64,000 bases of DNA from Candidatus Gastranaerophilales bacterium (GCA_944324175.1 CALUVH010000004.1:1-64000); one strand, 5' to 3'; positions 47,794-57,116 are shown, numbered from the stretch's first letter. The notes: generated by a model not told the origin, from the sequence alone. Made by a program: numbers and translations.

Positions 47794-48168
47794 TTATATA
47801 GGAAATATGCAAATGTATCTGTGAGATTCTTTTATTTCTTCTGCTATTGACATTCTTGTGTCATATGGTAAATCATGTAGCATTTGCATAGCAGTTCTTA
47901 CAGTTGAGTTGGTGTCGTACCAGCGTGTCCTTCGAGTGTCATTGTATCCAGCATATATTGAATCAAGAAGCTCATCTATGTTTTCATATTCTAAACTTAG
48001 CACCTTTTTGTTGATAATAACTTTTATTATCATCAATGCAACTTTTGTTTTTATTTCATCATTAGAGTATTCAAGTTTTGAAATAATACGAGATAGTTCA
48101 GAATCGTCATCATACCAACGTCTTGTATAATTATCTGATGCTTTTTCATAAGAATTTGGGGTAATCAT
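47794..48168 (-). CDS. Hypothetical protein with internal duplication, 124 aa
   Basis: No family recognised. Two related units are visible: RRWYDDDSELSRIISKLEYS (about 16-35) and TRWYDTNSTVRTAMQMLHDL (about 81-100), each followed by a hydrophobic helix. The protein is soluble. It is convergent with nadE, 3 bases apart. Confidence 0.6.
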   Translation of the reverse strand: MITPNSYEKASDNYTRRWYDDDSELSRIISKLEYSNDEIKTKVALMIIKVIINKKVLSLEYENIDELLDSIYAGYNDTRRTRWYDTNSTVRTAMQMLHDLPYDTRMSIAEEIKESHRYICIFPI

Positions 48169-48361
48169 AGTTGTCCTTTCTTGGTTATATTATAATCTAT
48201 GCACTTCTATTAATCCCTATAGTGTATTGTACCCATTTTGTTAAAAAAAATAACATTCCCTCATTAAAAAGCATTAACTCTTTAGGATGATGTTTTTTTT
48301 GTAAAAATAGTGTATAATACCTATAGTTATTGATCAGGACGTAGAATAGACGGGGTATTAT

Positions 48362-49138
48362 ATGCGGTTAACAGTACTGGTTGACAATAATTCTAATATT
48401 GCTCATTTTTTGTGTGCTGAACCTGCTTTGTCGTTTTGCATAGAGGATGGTTATCGAAAAATACTTTTTGATTGTGGATATAGCGATGCATTTATCAAAA
48501 ATGCATATCAGTTAGGGATAGATTTAAGCGATGTAACGGATATTGTGCTTTCTCATGGTCATGTTGATCATACTGGTGGGCTTGCTCGGTTGCAAAGTTT
48601 GTATATGAAAATATCCCGTGTCGGCTTTCCTATTTGTGTAAAAAGGGTTACTGCTCATCCTAATATTATGAAACCACTTGAAGATGACGGACTTGCAAAC
48701 AAAAATATTCCTAAGCTTTGTGATCTTTTTGAGTTGTCTTTGACTGCTTACCCTCGTTATATTACGGATAATATATTGTTTTTAGGTGAAATACCTGTGA
48801 AAGATAAAACAAGATATCGTCATAGAGATGATTCTTCTCTTGCATATGTAAGTAAAGAGGGACTTGTCTTGATTTCGGGATGTTCTCATTCAGGGCTTAT
48901 CAACATTGCTGAGTATGCCAAAAAGGTTACTAATGAAAATCGAATTGCAGCTATTATTGGCGGAATTTATATTGGTAACAATCATGAAAATGATATAAAA
49001 GCGATCGGAGAATATTTGCAAAAAGAAAAAGTACAGAATATTTATCCTTGTCACTGTTGTGATTTGGAAACTAAACTTTTACTTTCAAAATATGTGCCGG
49101 TAAAAGATGTCTATTCTGGACTGTCAATTACATTTTAA
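48362..49138 (+). CDS. Metallo-beta-lactamase-fold hydrolase
   Basis: 258 residues with the metal motif LSHGHVDHTGGL (H-x-H-x-D-H, about 61-72), SGCSHSGLINI and a C-terminal YPCHC. The architecture matches the MBL family annotated as dihydropterin-type (RFA-P synthase-like) hydrolases, whose true substrates are mostly unknown. Start ATG follows GACGGGG; a TATAAT (48313..48318) lies upstream. Confidence 0.85.
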   Translation: MRLTVLVDNNSNIAHFLCAEPALSFCIEDGYRKILFDCGYSDAFIKNAYQLGIDLSDVTDIVLSHGHVDHTGGLARLQSLYMKISRVGFPICVKRVTAHPNIMKPLEDDGLANKNIPKLCDLFELSLTAYPRYITDNILFLGEIPVKDKTRYRHRDDSSLAYVSKEGLVLISGCSHSGLINIAEYAKKVTNENRIAAIIGGIYIGNNHENDIKAIGEYLQKEKVQNIYPCHCCDLETKLLLSKYVPVKDVYSGLSITF

Positions 49139-49255
49139 GTAATCTTAACATTTGGCTTGCAAATATTTTTTGACATAGTAAAATGTTCTCGTGAGTCTTA
49201 TGGCTTTGGTATGCCTGAGGCTTGATTATTAGTTTTTTAATAAAAGGAGAACAAA

Positions 49256-49465
49256 ATGCCAAAAATGAAAACACACAAATCTGCTGCAAAACGTTATAAA
49301 GTTACTGCAACAGGTAAAATTACAAGAAGACAAGCAGGTATCGGCCACTTGCTCCAGCACAAATCTTCTTCTAGAAAACGCCGTATTTTCAAGACTGTAT
49401 CAATTTCACCTTCACATGTAAAATTGATATCAAAAGAGTTACCGTACAAGAAGTATTCTAGATAG
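49256..49465 (+). CDS. rpmI: 50S ribosomal protein L35
   Basis: 69 residues with the family start [20 protein letters not shown] and the basic [13 protein letters not shown] stretch. Start follows AAAGGAG. Paired with rplT 8 bases on. infC, usually just upstream, is absent. Confidence 0.97.
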   Translation: MPKMKTHKSAAKRYKVTATGKITRRQAGIGHLLQHKSSSRKRRIFKTVSISPSHVKLISKELPYKKYSR

Positions 49466-49473
49466 GAGGAAAA

Positions 49474-49818
49474 ATGAGAGTAAAACGTGGTAATGTAAGT
49501 CGTAACAGACATAAAAAAATATTGAAACTTGCTAAAAGCTTCATCGGTGCTAGAAGCAGAATTTTTAAAGTTGCTAATATAGCTGTGATGAAATCTTTAA
49601 AATACGCATACCGTGATAGACGCACCACAAAACGTAATATGCGTCGTTTATGGATCGTAAGAATTAATGCCGCTGTAAGAGAACGTGGTATGAGCTATTC
49701 TAGATTTGTTAATGCTTGTAAAAAAGCTAACATTATTGTCAATAGAAAAATGTTAGCTGATATGGCAGTAAGAGATCCTGAAGCTTTCCAAACTGTCTTT
49801 GAAGCTGCAACAAAATAA
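49474..49818 (+). CDS. rplT: 50S ribosomal protein L20
   Basis: 114 residues: [40 protein letters not shown] and [21 protein letters not shown]20 is needed early in 50S assembly and represses this operon in some bacteria. Terminator follows at once. Confidence 0.98.
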   Translation: MRVKRGNVSRNRHKKILKLAKSFIGARSRIFKVANIAVMKSLKYAYRDRRTTKRNMRRLWIVRINAAVRERGMSYSRFVNACKKANIIVNRKMLADMAVRDPEAFQTVFEAATK

Positions 49819-49839
49819 GAACTTTTAAAGTTTGATTTT

Positions 49840-49874
49840 AAAGTGAGAGTCAGTACTATGACTCTCACTTTTTT
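49840..49874 (+). terminator. Terminator after rplT
   Basis: AAAGTGAGAGTCA / TGACTCTCACTTT stem with a 6-base loop and T run. Confidence 0.92.
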
Positions 49875-49972
49875 GTTACAAAACTTAATTAAAATTGGGA
49901 TAAATGTAATTTTATCTATTGAAATTACTTTATATATATGTAGGTTAGTTATAAAAATTTGGAGAATGTTTT

Positions 49973-50320
49973 ATGTATTCGGTTGGTGATGATATGTTTA
50001 ATCCTGTAATGCATCAGGATATTGGTACGATCTCAGGTGGATTTTATAATCCTATGTTAGGTATGTATCCGATGGGAACAAATCTATTAGGTGGAGTGCG
50101 AATGGCTCGTCAGCCAATGAATGACAAATATGAAACAATAGCTAAAAAAGACAATGAAGGGAAAAGTACTTTAAAATCAGTTGCTAAAGCTCTATTTTGG
50201 ATGACTTTGGGTGGTTTTATTCCTCCAGCAGCAAAGTATGTTAAAAATGCGGGTGGATTGCGTAATGTTATTACTAATGCCGCAAGTGCTGTTGGTAAGT
50301 GGTTTAAAGGCACCCCGTAA
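49973..50320 (+). CDS. Hypothetical Gly/Met-rich protein, 115 aa
   Basis: No family recognised. The N-terminal half is rich in Met, Gly and Pro (GGFYNPMLGMYPMGTNLLGG), the C-terminal half has one weakly hydrophobic stretch (ALFWMTLGGFIPPAAKYV). Start follows TTGGAGAA, terminator downstream, so expression is likely. Function unknown. Confidence 0.6.
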   Translation: MYSVGDDMFNPVMHQDIGTISGGFYNPMLGMYPMGTNLLGGVRMARQPMNDKYETIAKKDNEGKSTLKSVAKALFWMTLGGFIPPAAKYVKNAGGLRNVITNAASAVGKWFKGTP

Positions 50321-50353
50321 AAAGTTTTTAATCTCAGTAAATGTATTTTAACG

Positions 50354-50381
50354 GCAGATAGTTTTTATCTGCTTTTTTTTT
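50354..50381 (+). terminator. Terminator
   Basis: GCAGATA / TATCTGC stem with nine T's, after the 115-residue gene. Confidence 0.88.
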
Positions 50382-50410
50382 GTGTTATTATTGCCAAAAA
50401 GGGGGTAATT

Positions 50411-50911
50411 ATGGCAAAAGATTGTAGTTTTGATATTGTATCAGAATTTGACAGACAAGAACTTGTAAACGCTGTAGATCAGGTGAAAAGAGATGTTTCA
50501 TCAAGGTTTGATTTAAAGGATTCTAATTCTACGATAGAATTGGATGCGGATAAATCTATTACTATTACAACTAATGATGAAATGAAGTTAAAAAATATAA
50601 ATGATATATTGCAATCAAAATTAATTAAGCGAAACATTAGTATAAAAATATTAGATCCTCAGCCCATAGAAAACGCATTAGGTGGTAATGTGCGTCAGGT
50701 ATACAATCTAAAAAAAGGATTAACACAAGAGCTTGCAAAAAAAATAGTAGCTGATATTAAGGACATGAAAAAGAAAGTGCAACCTACAATACAAGGCGAT
50801 CAAGTTAGAGTGTCCGGTAAAGATAAGGATGAATTACAAGCTGTCATCCAAATGCTTAGAAAAAATGAGGAAAAATATGACTATCCTTTGCAGTTTACCA
50901 ATTATAGGTAG
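50411..50911 (+). CDS. YajQ family nucleotide-binding protein
   Basis: 166 residues, normal length: MAKDCSFDIVSEFDRQELVN at the start, SSRFDLKDSNSTIELD, GGNVRQVYNLKKGLTQELAK and QVRVSGKDKDELQAVI. Members bind nucleic acid or cyclic di-GMP; YajQ-type proteins act as c-di-GMP receptors in some species. Start follows GGGGG. Two hairpins follow. Confidence 0.93.
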   Translation: MAKDCSFDIVSEFDRQELVNAVDQVKRDVSSRFDLKDSNSTIELDADKSITITTNDEMKLKNINDILQSKLIKRNISIKILDPQPIENALGGNVRQVYNLKKGLTQELAKKIVADIKDMKKKVQPTIQGDQVRVSGKDKDELQAVIQMLRKNEEKYDYPLQFTNYR

Positions 50912-50940
50912 ATTGTAAATTATCGTTTGAGTAGGTGAAA

Positions 50941-50961
50941 GCACCTGAATTCCGCAGGTGC
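50941..50961 (+). terminator. Hairpin after yajQ
   Basis: GCACCTG / CAGGTGC stem with a 7-base loop. A second stem, AAAATATGA / TCATATTTT with a T run, follows at about 50970..51005 and is the better terminator. Confidence 0.7.
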
Positions 50962-51111
50962 CTTCTATAAAAATATGAGCCCCTTTCCCTTAGGTTCATA
51001 TTTTTACTTTATATTTTATTAAAATTAATTTAAAACATTAATATATATGGTATCAAATAAAGTATCTAATTATATTATATAACGTATCAATTTAATTGTC
51101 AAGATGTATAT

Positions 51112-51138
51112 AAACATTTTGTTTATTACAAAATGTTT
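51112..51138. promoter_or_regulatory. Inverted repeat, probable operator of the XRE gene
   Basis: AAACATTTTGT / ACAAAATGTTT, a perfect 11-bp inverted repeat with a 5-base spacer, directly touching the -35 box of the XRE gene. Probable self-regulation site. Three GTATC words (near 51047, 51060, 51084) lie further upstream. Confidence 0.6.
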
Positions 51139-51166
51139 TGTTTGGTTGAATAATAAATCTTATAGT
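51138..51166 (+). promoter_or_regulatory. Promoter of the XRE regulator
   Basis: TTGTTT and TATAGT with a 17-base spacer, 17 bases before the ATG at 51184. The -35 box shares its first base with the operator-like repeat. Confidence 0.55.
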
Positions 51167-51183
51167 TTATGAAGGACCAATAG

Positions 51184-51513
51184 ATGTCTGATTACAAAAA
51201 GTTATTGGGAAAAAAAATCAAACAAATTCGAAAATCAAGGAATTTAACACAAGAAAAGCTTGCGGAGCTAATTAATATAGAAATCCCAAGTATGAGTTAT
51301 ATAGAAACGGGAAAATTTGCTCCATCACTAGATACCTTACAAAAGTTATCTGAGGTTTTGGGCGTTGCACCTTGGGAGTTTTATTATTTTAACGAGTTAA
51401 CTCAAGAGGAAATGTTAACAGAACTTAGTGAGGCATTGAAAAACAACAGACAATTAACACAAGTTGTCTATCATTTCTACAAAGCTATAGTTGCAGATAT
51501 TACGAAGTTATAA
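51184..51513 (+). CDS. XRE-family transcriptional regulator
   Basis: 109 residues. A Cro/CI-type helix-turn-helix covers about 6-62 ([40 protein letters not shown]), followed by a short C-terminal helix region probably for dimer formation. The nearby perfect inverted repeat suggests it controls itself. Its 3' end overlaps convergent panD by 14 bases. Targets unknown. Confidence 0.9.
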   Translation: MSDYKKLLGKKIKQIRKSRNLTQEKLAELINIEIPSMSYIETGKFAPSLDTLQKLSEVLGVAPWEFYYFNELTQEEMLTELSEALKNNRQLTQVVYHFYKAIVADITKL

Positions 51514-51853
51514 TTTTGTTATTATCATCTACAATAACGATGGTCGGCTTGTGAGCTTTCACTTCTTCAGGAGTAAAGTATCCATAGGTTACAATAATGA
51601 CCTTATCGCCTGGCTGAACTTTTCTTGCAGCTGCGCCATTAAGACATATTTTACCTGAATCAGGTTCTCCTTTTATTATATATGTCTGAAACCTTTCTCC
51701 GTTGTTCACGTCCAAAATTTCAACTTTTTGCCACTCTTGCATATTAGCCGCTTTTAAAAGCGTTTCATCTATTGTGATAGAGCCAACATAATTCAAATTA
51801 GCATCAGTAACTGTTGCTCTGTGTATTTTGGAATTTAAAAATTCTACTAGCAT
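51500..51853 (-). CDS. panD: Aspartate 1-decarboxylase
   Basis: Makes beta-alanine from aspartate for pantothenate. 117 residues from ATG 51853, which places the standard [20 protein letters not shown] first; a 12-residue upstream extension is unlikely. The self-cleavage site YVGSITID is present (Gly24-Ser25), the Ser becoming the pyruvoyl group, and the C-terminal [17 protein letters not shown] follows. It completes the panBCD set, 37 kb from panBC. Confidence 0.96.
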   Translation of the reverse strand: MLVEFLNSKIHRATVTDANLNYVGSITIDETLLKAANMQEWQKVEILDVNNGERFQTYIIKGEPDSGKICLNGAAARKVQPGDKVIIVTYGYFTPEEVKAHKPTIVIVDDNNKIITS

Positions 51854-52033
51854 AATCTTATAACCTCGTTGATATGATAAAACAAACAAAAAAAAAATAA
51901 AAGTCTGTCGTTAAATTTTAAGTAAAAATGGGAATAATAAATTTGAAATATATGCAATTTGTGTTGTATATAGCTTGACAGGACCCCTAAATATAATTTA
52001 AAATGAGTATGTTCAGTATTTGCGAGGAATCTA

Positions 52034-52735
52034 ATGGCTGCATTATCTAAAAAATCTGCTTTTAGTTTAGCTGAAACGCTGGTAACATTGGTGATTATCG
52101 GCATAATTGCAGCAATAGTTATTCCCAGTATAATGACAAGCCATAGAAAACTGGTTAATCAAGTACAGCTGCGAAAAATATATTCTGTGTTGACACAAAT
52201 TTCGCAAATGGTAATTGGTGAATATGGAGATTTGCCATATAGCGATTTCTATGATGGAAGTTCAGATAAAGTTCAAGAATGGTTTGCTTATTACATAAAA
52301 CCATATTTAAAGGTTGATAAAGTTTGTTATGATGAAGAAGGATGCTGGTCATATCCTGCAACTTATATGAATGGGACAAATATATCGAATTTATCAGCTC
52401 GTGGTATCGGGGGAAACATTGTAACCTTTACCACAATAGAAGGAATTTTATTTAATTTGGATGGTAATGTACCTACTGATTTATATGATTTGTATGGTGT
52501 AGAATCGGACAATGATGCCGTAGTTTTGCATGTCGATATAAATGGTACAAAACCGCCAAATATTTATGGAAAAGATATTTTTGTATTTGTGTTTACAAAC
52601 AGGGGGTTTGTGCCTGCAGGTAATGATAAGACAAGAGCTCAGGTAAATGCAGAGTGCTCAGAAGATGGTCGTGGTGTTTGGTGTATCTCTAAAATTGCCA
52701 GAAATAACTGGAAATTAGGTGATGAAAACTTGTAA
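52034..52735 (+). CDS. Prepilin-type N-terminal domain protein (pseudopilin)
   Basis: 233 residues. The N-terminus AFSLAETLVTLVIIGIIAAI has Glu at +5 after a short basic leader, typical of type IV pilin and type II secretion pseudopilin precursors. The rest is a secreted domain with four or more Cys and no lectin-like variable tail, unlike the proteins at 1..969 and 7686..8753. Substrate of a prepilin peptidase located elsewhere. Followed by thrS. Confidence 0.85.
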   Translation: MAALSKKSAFSLAETLVTLVIIGIIAAIVIPSIMTSHRKLVNQVQLRKIYSVLTQISQMVIGEYGDLPYSDFYDGSSDKVQEWFAYYIKPYLKVDKVCYDEEGCWSYPATYMNGTNISNLSARGIGGNIVTFTTIEGILFNLDGNVPTDLYDLYGVESDNDAVVLHVDINGTKPPNIYGKDIFVFVFTNRGFVPAGNDKTRAQVNAECSEDGRGVWCISKIARNNWKLGDENL

Positions 52736-52740
52736 TAAAA

Positions 52741-52874
52741 TCATGTGAGTGCTATAAAATTGTTTGTAGGTAGTTTGGGGGATCCACCCCTGGGTGGTAG
52801 ATGTTCTTTCGAAAGTTGTTGATTGAACGATAGTCTACTAACAAAACCCGAAAGGATAAGGAAGGAAATTCTAA
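52741..52874 (+). other. Leader region upstream of thrS
   Basis: 134 bases without an ORF. A GC-rich hairpin CCACC-CCTG-GGTGG (about 52776..52789) and a CTTTCGAAAG palindrome (near 52808) stand out in otherwise AT-rich DNA, so a folded regulatory leader is plausible. It does not match the T-box AGGGTGGNACCGCG signature. Confidence 0.4.
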
Positions 52875-54680
52875 ATGGAAAAAAACAATGAAACACTCCA
52901 TGTGTTGAGGCACTCAACATCTCATGTTATGGCGCAAGCTGTTCAAAAGCTGTTCCCTTCAGCAAAGTTAGCTATCGGACCGGCTACGGAAAACGGTTTT
53001 TACTATGATTTTGATTTGACGGATGGTCATGCTTTTACGGAAGAAGATCTTGTAAAAATTGAAGAAGAAATGAAAAATATTGTCAAACAAAATCTCACGT
53101 TCGAAAAATATGAAGTAAAAGATGTTGATGCAAAAATTGCGGAGTTCAAATCTCAGGGTGAGATTTACAAAGCGGAATTACTGGAAGAGCACAGAAATGA
53201 TAATCCGACACTGTATCTGACAAAAGATAAAGAAGGAAAAGTTTTATTTAATGATCTTTGTGCAGGTCCTCATATTCCAAATACAAGTTATATAAAAGGT
53301 AACGCATTTAAACTGCTAAAAGTGGCAGGTGCCTACTGGCGTGGTAATGAAAAAAATAAAATGCTTCAACGTATTTATGCTACAGCTTATTGGAATAAGG
53401 AAGATTTACAGGCATATCTTGACTTTTTATCTGAAGCAGAAAAAAGAGATCACAGAAAATTGGGAGCAAAGCTTGATTTATTTTCGACAAGAGAGGAACT
53501 GGGCGGCGGACTTGTTTTATGGCACCCAAATCTAGCTGTTGTTCGTGAAGAAATTGAAAACTATTGGAGAACAGAGCACAGAAAACGCGGGTATGTTATT
53601 GTCAATACTCCGCACATTGCAAAATCTAAACTATGGGAAATTTCAGGACATGCTGATCACTACAAAGAAAATATGTTCTTTATTCAAAAAGATGAGGATT
53701 CAGATGAACAATTTATTTTGAAACCAATGAATTGTCCGTTCCATATTCTGATTTACCAATCAAATAGATATTCTTACCGTTCATTACCTTTAAGAATGGC
53801 AGAGCTTGGTACCGTATACAGAAAAGAAAAATCAGGTGCTTTATCTGGACTAACGCGAGTTCAAGGATTTACCCAAGATGATGCACATATTTTCTGTACA
53901 CCGGAGCAGTTAGTTGATGAAATTAACGAAATTATTGACTTTGTCGCAGATACCATGGCTATGTTCAAGATGGATTTTGAAGTTGAGTTATCAACAAGAC
54001 CTGAAAGTTATGTCGGTGAAATTGAAAATTGGAACCGAGCAGAAGCCGGCTTAAAAGAAGCTATGGACAGACGAGGTATGAAGTATGACATTAACGAGGG
54101 TGATGGTGCTTTTTACGGTCCAAAAATTGACTTCAAAGTTAAAGATGCTATTGGCAGAACTTGGCAATGTGCAACTATTCAACTTGATTTCAACTTACCT
54201 GAAAGATTTGACATTAAATATCAAGACAAAGATGGTTCAATGAAAACTCCGGTTATGTTGCACCGCGTAATTTTTGGTTCAATGGAAAGATTCCATGGAA
54301 TATTAATTGAGCATTATGCAGGTGCGTTCCCTACTTGGCTTGCTCCAACGCAAGTTGCGATTGTTCCTATTTCTAATGAAAAACATGCTGACTATGCTGC
54401 AGAGGTATACAAAAAAATGCGCGCAGCAGGTATAAGAGCAAAACTTGATGATAGATCTGAAAGTATGAATTACAAAATTAGAGAAAGCTTACAAGATAAG
54501 AAAATACCTTATGTTGTAGTAATAGGTGATAAGGAAATTGAAGCAAATGCTCTTGCTGTTCGTGCTCGTGGTATCGGACAGGTAGGTACATTGAGTGTAG
54601 ATGAATTTATTTCGAAAGTAGAAAGTGAAATTCATTCACGGAGTGCGGATTCTTTTGCAAAAGGATTGGCAAAAGTATAG
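52875..54680 (+). CDS. thrS: Threonyl-tRNA synthetase lacking the TGS domain
   Basis: 601 residues, class II. It begins directly at the editing domain (LHVLRHSTSHVMAQAVQKLF), so the N-terminal TGS domain (about 60 residues) is missing, as in some other bacteria. The catalytic core has MNCPFHILIYQ with zinc ligand Cys, motif 2 LGTVYRKEKSGALSGLTRVQ and motif 3 HRVIFGSMERF. Start follows AAGGAAGGAAA. Terminator follows. Confidence 0.96.
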   Translation: MEKNNETLHVLRHSTSHVMAQAVQKLFPSAKLAIGPATENGFYYDFDLTDGHAFTEEDLVKIEEEMKNIVKQNLTFEKYEVKDVDAKIAEFKSQGEIYKAELLEEHRNDNPTLYLTKDKEGKVLFNDLCAGPHIPNTSYIKGNAFKLLKVAGAYWRGNEKNKMLQRIYATAYWNKEDLQAYLDFLSEAEKRDHRKLGAKLDLFSTREELGGGLVLWHPNLAVVREEIENYWRTEHRKRGYVIVNTPHIAKSKLWEISGHADHYKENMFFIQKDEDSDEQFILKPMNCPFHILIYQSNRYSYRSLPLRMAELGTVYRKEKSGALSGLTRVQGFTQDDAHIFCTPEQLVDEINEIIDFVADTMAMFKMDFEVELSTRPESYVGEIENWNRAEAGLKEAMDRRGMKYDINEGDGAFYGPKIDFKVKDAIGRTWQCATIQLDFNLPERFDIKYQDKDGSMKTPVMLHRVIFGSMERFHGILIEHYAGAFPTWLAPTQVAIVPISNEKHADYAAEVYKKMRAAGIRAKLDDRSESMNYKIRESLQDKKIPYVVVIGDKEIEANALAVRARGIGQVGTLSVDEFISKVESEIHSRSADSFAKGLAKV

Positions 54681-54700
54681 TTTATTATAAATAATCACAA

Positions 54701-54735
54701 AAACAGGCGACTATATTCATAGTTGCCTGTTTTTG
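54701..54735. terminator. Bidirectional terminator after thrS
   Basis: AAAACAGGCGACTAT / ATAGTTGCCTGTTTT stem with one G-T pair, between convergent thrS and the flavodiiron gene. Confidence 0.9.
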
Positions 54736-54752
54736 TATATGCTGTTTATATT

Positions 54753-55937
54753 TTACACAATACCCATAGATTGATGTTTTTCAAATATCTTTTGAGCCAT
54801 TTCATCCAATTTTTGATAGTCTTCTGCTTTAGGTTTTCCTTTAACTTGAAGCGGTTCTATCAGGTCAAGTTTAAGTGGTTTTAAAAGATCTCCGATAAGT
54901 CCGAATAAATTACCGCCCCATCCGTAAGAGCCTATGAGAGAGGCAAATTTTGCTTTTGGTCTTAATACAGCAGCCAGATAAGCAACATTAACAGCCATAG
55001 GATGAGGACCTGCAAGTACCATTGACGTACCCATAACTATAGTTGCAGCATCAACCAGCGACATTGCGAGATCTCCAAGATCATCATCTACAATATCAAA
55101 TTTGAATGTTTTAATGCCTTTTGATTCCAGTTTTTCACTCAAATAATCGACCATGTCTTTTGTACTTTCATACATTGACACGTATGGTAACACTACAAGA
55201 TTTTTAGGAGTGTCAGCTGTCCAGTCTTCATATAAATTTAAAATATAGTTAGGATTTTTATGTACAGGACCATGACTTGGTAATATCATATCGACGTTCA
55301 TATTCTTTAGCATTTGAGTGTATTTTTTGCACATCATTCTAAATGGCATCATTATCTCTGCGTAGTATCTTTTTGCGCTATTTTCGAGCTCTTTGCTTTC
55401 TTGAGCAAAAACGTCAGAGAAAGTGTAATGTGCGCCTAAAAAGTCACAAGTAAATATCATGTTATCTTCTTTTGCGTATGTAAACATTGTATCAGGCCAG
55501 TGAACTCCAGGTGCAAAAATGAATTTTAAGGTTTTGTCACCTAATGACAATTCTTCACCATCGGAGATGACTTTAATTTTTTCTTCAGGTACAAAAAGCA
55601 TCGATTTGATATTTTCTGCAACTTTCGGATTCGTTACAACGATTGCATTCGGATATTTTTCAAGTAGTGCTGGGATTGAGCCTGAGTGGTCTTGTTCTCC
55701 GTGGTTTGCAATTATATAGTCCACTTTTCCAACTTGATTTTCGCTTAGTCTTTTTAGATATTCTTTTGTCTTTGGTGGATACATTGTGTCTATAATTGCA
55801 GTTTTTTCACTGCCTTTAATGAGGTATGAATTGTAACTTGTACCGTGTTCAAGTGGGATAAGTTCATCAAAAATTCTTCTATCGCAGTCATTTAGACCAC
55901 AGTAGAATATGTTATTTTTAATTTCTTGAAATTTCAT
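54753..55937 (-). CDS. Flavodiiron protein (FprA/ROO-type)
   Basis: 394 residues: a metallo-beta-lactamase-like diiron domain with IANHGEQDHSGSIPAL (H-x-E-x-D-H), APGVHWPDTMF, FTCDFLGAHY and LPSHGPVH, then a C-terminal flavodoxin domain (LVVLPYVSMYESTKDMVDYL, IGSYGWGGNLFG). These enzymes reduce O2 to water and/or NO to N2O in anaerobes using rubredoxin as donor. It lies 27 bases after the rubrerythrin gene. Confidence 0.95.
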   Translation of the reverse strand: MKFQEIKNNIFYCGLNDCDRRIFDELIPLEHGTSYNSYLIKGSEKTAIIDTMYPPKTKEYLKRLSENQVGKVDYIIANHGEQDHSGSIPALLEKYPNAIVVTNPKVAENIKSMLFVPEEKIKVISDGEELSLGDKTLKFIFAPGVHWPDTMFTYAKEDNMIFTCDFLGAHYTFSDVFAQESKELENSAKRYYAEIMMPFRMMCKKYTQMLKNMNVDMILPSHGPVHKNPNYILNLYEDWTADTPKNLVVLPYVSMYESTKDMVDYLSEKLESKGIKTFKFDIVDDDLGDLAMSLVDAATIVMGTSMVLAGPHPMAVNVAYLAAVLRPKAKFASLIGSYGWGGNLFGLIGDLLKPLKLDLIEPLQVKGKPKAEDYQKLDEMAQKIFEKHQSMGIV

Positions 55938-55964
55938 TTTGTTCTCCTTTAGTATTTATAATAT

Positions 55965-56510
55965 TTATTGTTGTGGCTGTTTGTAGAAGAAAACCTCTTC
56001 TTTGAGACATAAAGGACAATAAGGAGGTTCCTCTTCTTGGACAAACATAGCTCCGCAAGTGCTACAAAGCCAATTATAAGTCCCATCATTATTTTTAGGT
56101 GCTTTATCTTCCAATTTGTATATTAATTTTCTTAATCTATCATAATGTAATTTTTCAATAGCTTCAATGTTTTGCAGAAGTCCTGCAATATGGTCAAAAC
56201 CTTCTTCTTTGGCTTTTTTTGCAAATTGTTCGTAAGTACCTTCAATTTCGTCCTTTTCCTGACTATATGCATTTTTTATGCTGTCCAATAAACTTGGCAG
56301 GTTCCCATTGCTGCTATTTAACCATTTGTACCAAAGTTTTGAATGCTCTTTTTCATGTTCTGCGAAACGTGATAGTAACAGAGCAATGTCCTTATAACCG
56401 TATTTTTGAGCAATAAGAGCATAGATATCATATTCCATTCTTCTCTTTGCTGTGATTTCGAATGCTTTTTGTAAATTTTTTGCTGTTTCTGACTCTCTAA
56501 TATCCATCAT
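55965..56510 (-). CDS. Rubrerythrin
   Basis: 181 residues: a ferritin-like four-helix diiron domain (AEHEKEHSKLWYKW, NIEAIEKLHYDRLRKL) and a C-terminal rubredoxin-like iron site (CSTCGAMF ... CPLC). Rubrerythrin reduces hydrogen peroxide in anaerobes. It forms a two-gene unit with the flavodiiron gene; a terminator separates it from the rubredoxin gene upstream. Confidence 0.93.
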   Translation of the reverse strand: MMDIRESETAKNLQKAFEITAKRRMEYDIYALIAQKYGYKDIALLLSRFAEHEKEHSKLWYKWLNSSNGNLPSLLDSIKNAYSQEKDEIEGTYEQFAKKAKEEGFDHIAGLLQNIEAIEKLHYDRLRKLIYKLEDKAPKNNDGTYNWLCSTCGAMFVQEEEPPYCPLCLKEEVFFYKQPQQ

Positions 56511-56546
56511 TTGATATCCTCTTTCACAACATTATCTTTCAAAAAA

Positions 56547-56573
56547 TCAGGTTTTGTCAAATACAAAACCTGA
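56547..56573 (-). terminator. Terminator between rubredoxin and rubrerythrin genes
   Basis: On the minus strand TCAGGTTTTGT / ACAAAACCTGA stem followed by six T's, just after the rubredoxin stop. Confidence 0.85.
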
Positions 56574-56589
56574 TATAAATTTTTTTGTG

Positions 56590-56727
56590 TTATTGTTTTT
56601 CAAACAAATCCTTACCTACATTGCAAAGTGGGCAAGTGTAATCTTCAGGTAAGTTTTCAAAAGCTACATTGTCATTTTCTTCAGGGTCATATACATAACC
56701 GCATACTGTGCATACGTATTTGTCCAT
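56590..56727 (-). CDS. Rubredoxin
   Basis: 45 residues: [20 protein letters not shown], then [19 protein letters not shown]. The two C-x2-C pairs bind one iron, and the length is just below the usual 52. It is a small electron carrier, the likely donor for rubrerythrin and the flavodiiron protein. Its start overlaps the stop of the Fur-family gene (TAATG). Confidence 0.96.
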   Translation of the reverse strand: MDKYVCTVCGYVYDPEENDNVAFENLPEDYTCPLCNVGKDLFEKQ

Positions 56728-57116
56728 TACTGTTCTCCTTTTTTTTCTCTACATTCATGGCATAGACCATGAAAAACTATATCATGTCCTTTTATTTTAA
56801 AACCGGTTTCGGTTTCAGTTTTACTTATTATATCAGGTGCAACATTAGCACTTATATCAAAAACTTTTTTACACTCGTCACATATAAAATGATAGTGCTC
56901 ATGAGTATTATGATCAAAATGTGCGCTGGATTCAAGTCCGTCAATTTTTTTAATTACTCCAGCCTCGGCTAACTGATTAAGATTTCTATAAAGCGTAGCA
57001 AGGCTTATTTTGGGGTTTTTATTTCGCAAAATTTCGTACAAGTATTCAGCAGTAGGATGAACTACATTTTCTTTTAATGTCCTTAATACTTGTTCTCTTT
57101 GCCTTGAATAATTCAT
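56727..57116 (-). CDS. Fur-family regulator, PerR-like
   Basis: 129 residues: winged helix with [20 protein letters not shown] and [19 protein letters not shown], metal-sensing [12 protein letters not shown] and two zinc CxxC pairs (CDEC, CHEC). Its partner genes are all peroxide or oxygen defence, which favours a PerR role over iron-Fur. A Fur-box-like site lies in its own promoter region, so self-control is likely. Confidence 0.9.
   Translation of the reverse strand: MNYSRQREQVLRTLKENVVHPTAEYLYEILRNKNPKISLATLYRNLNQLAEAGVIKKIDGLESSAHFDHNTHEHYHFICDECKKVFDISANVAPDIISKTETETGFKIKGHDIVFHGLCHECREKKGEQ

Noticed and set aside
52741-52874. T-box leader before thrS
   Set aside because: GGGTGG is present, but not the conserved T-box motif, specifier loop context or terminator/antiterminator pair.
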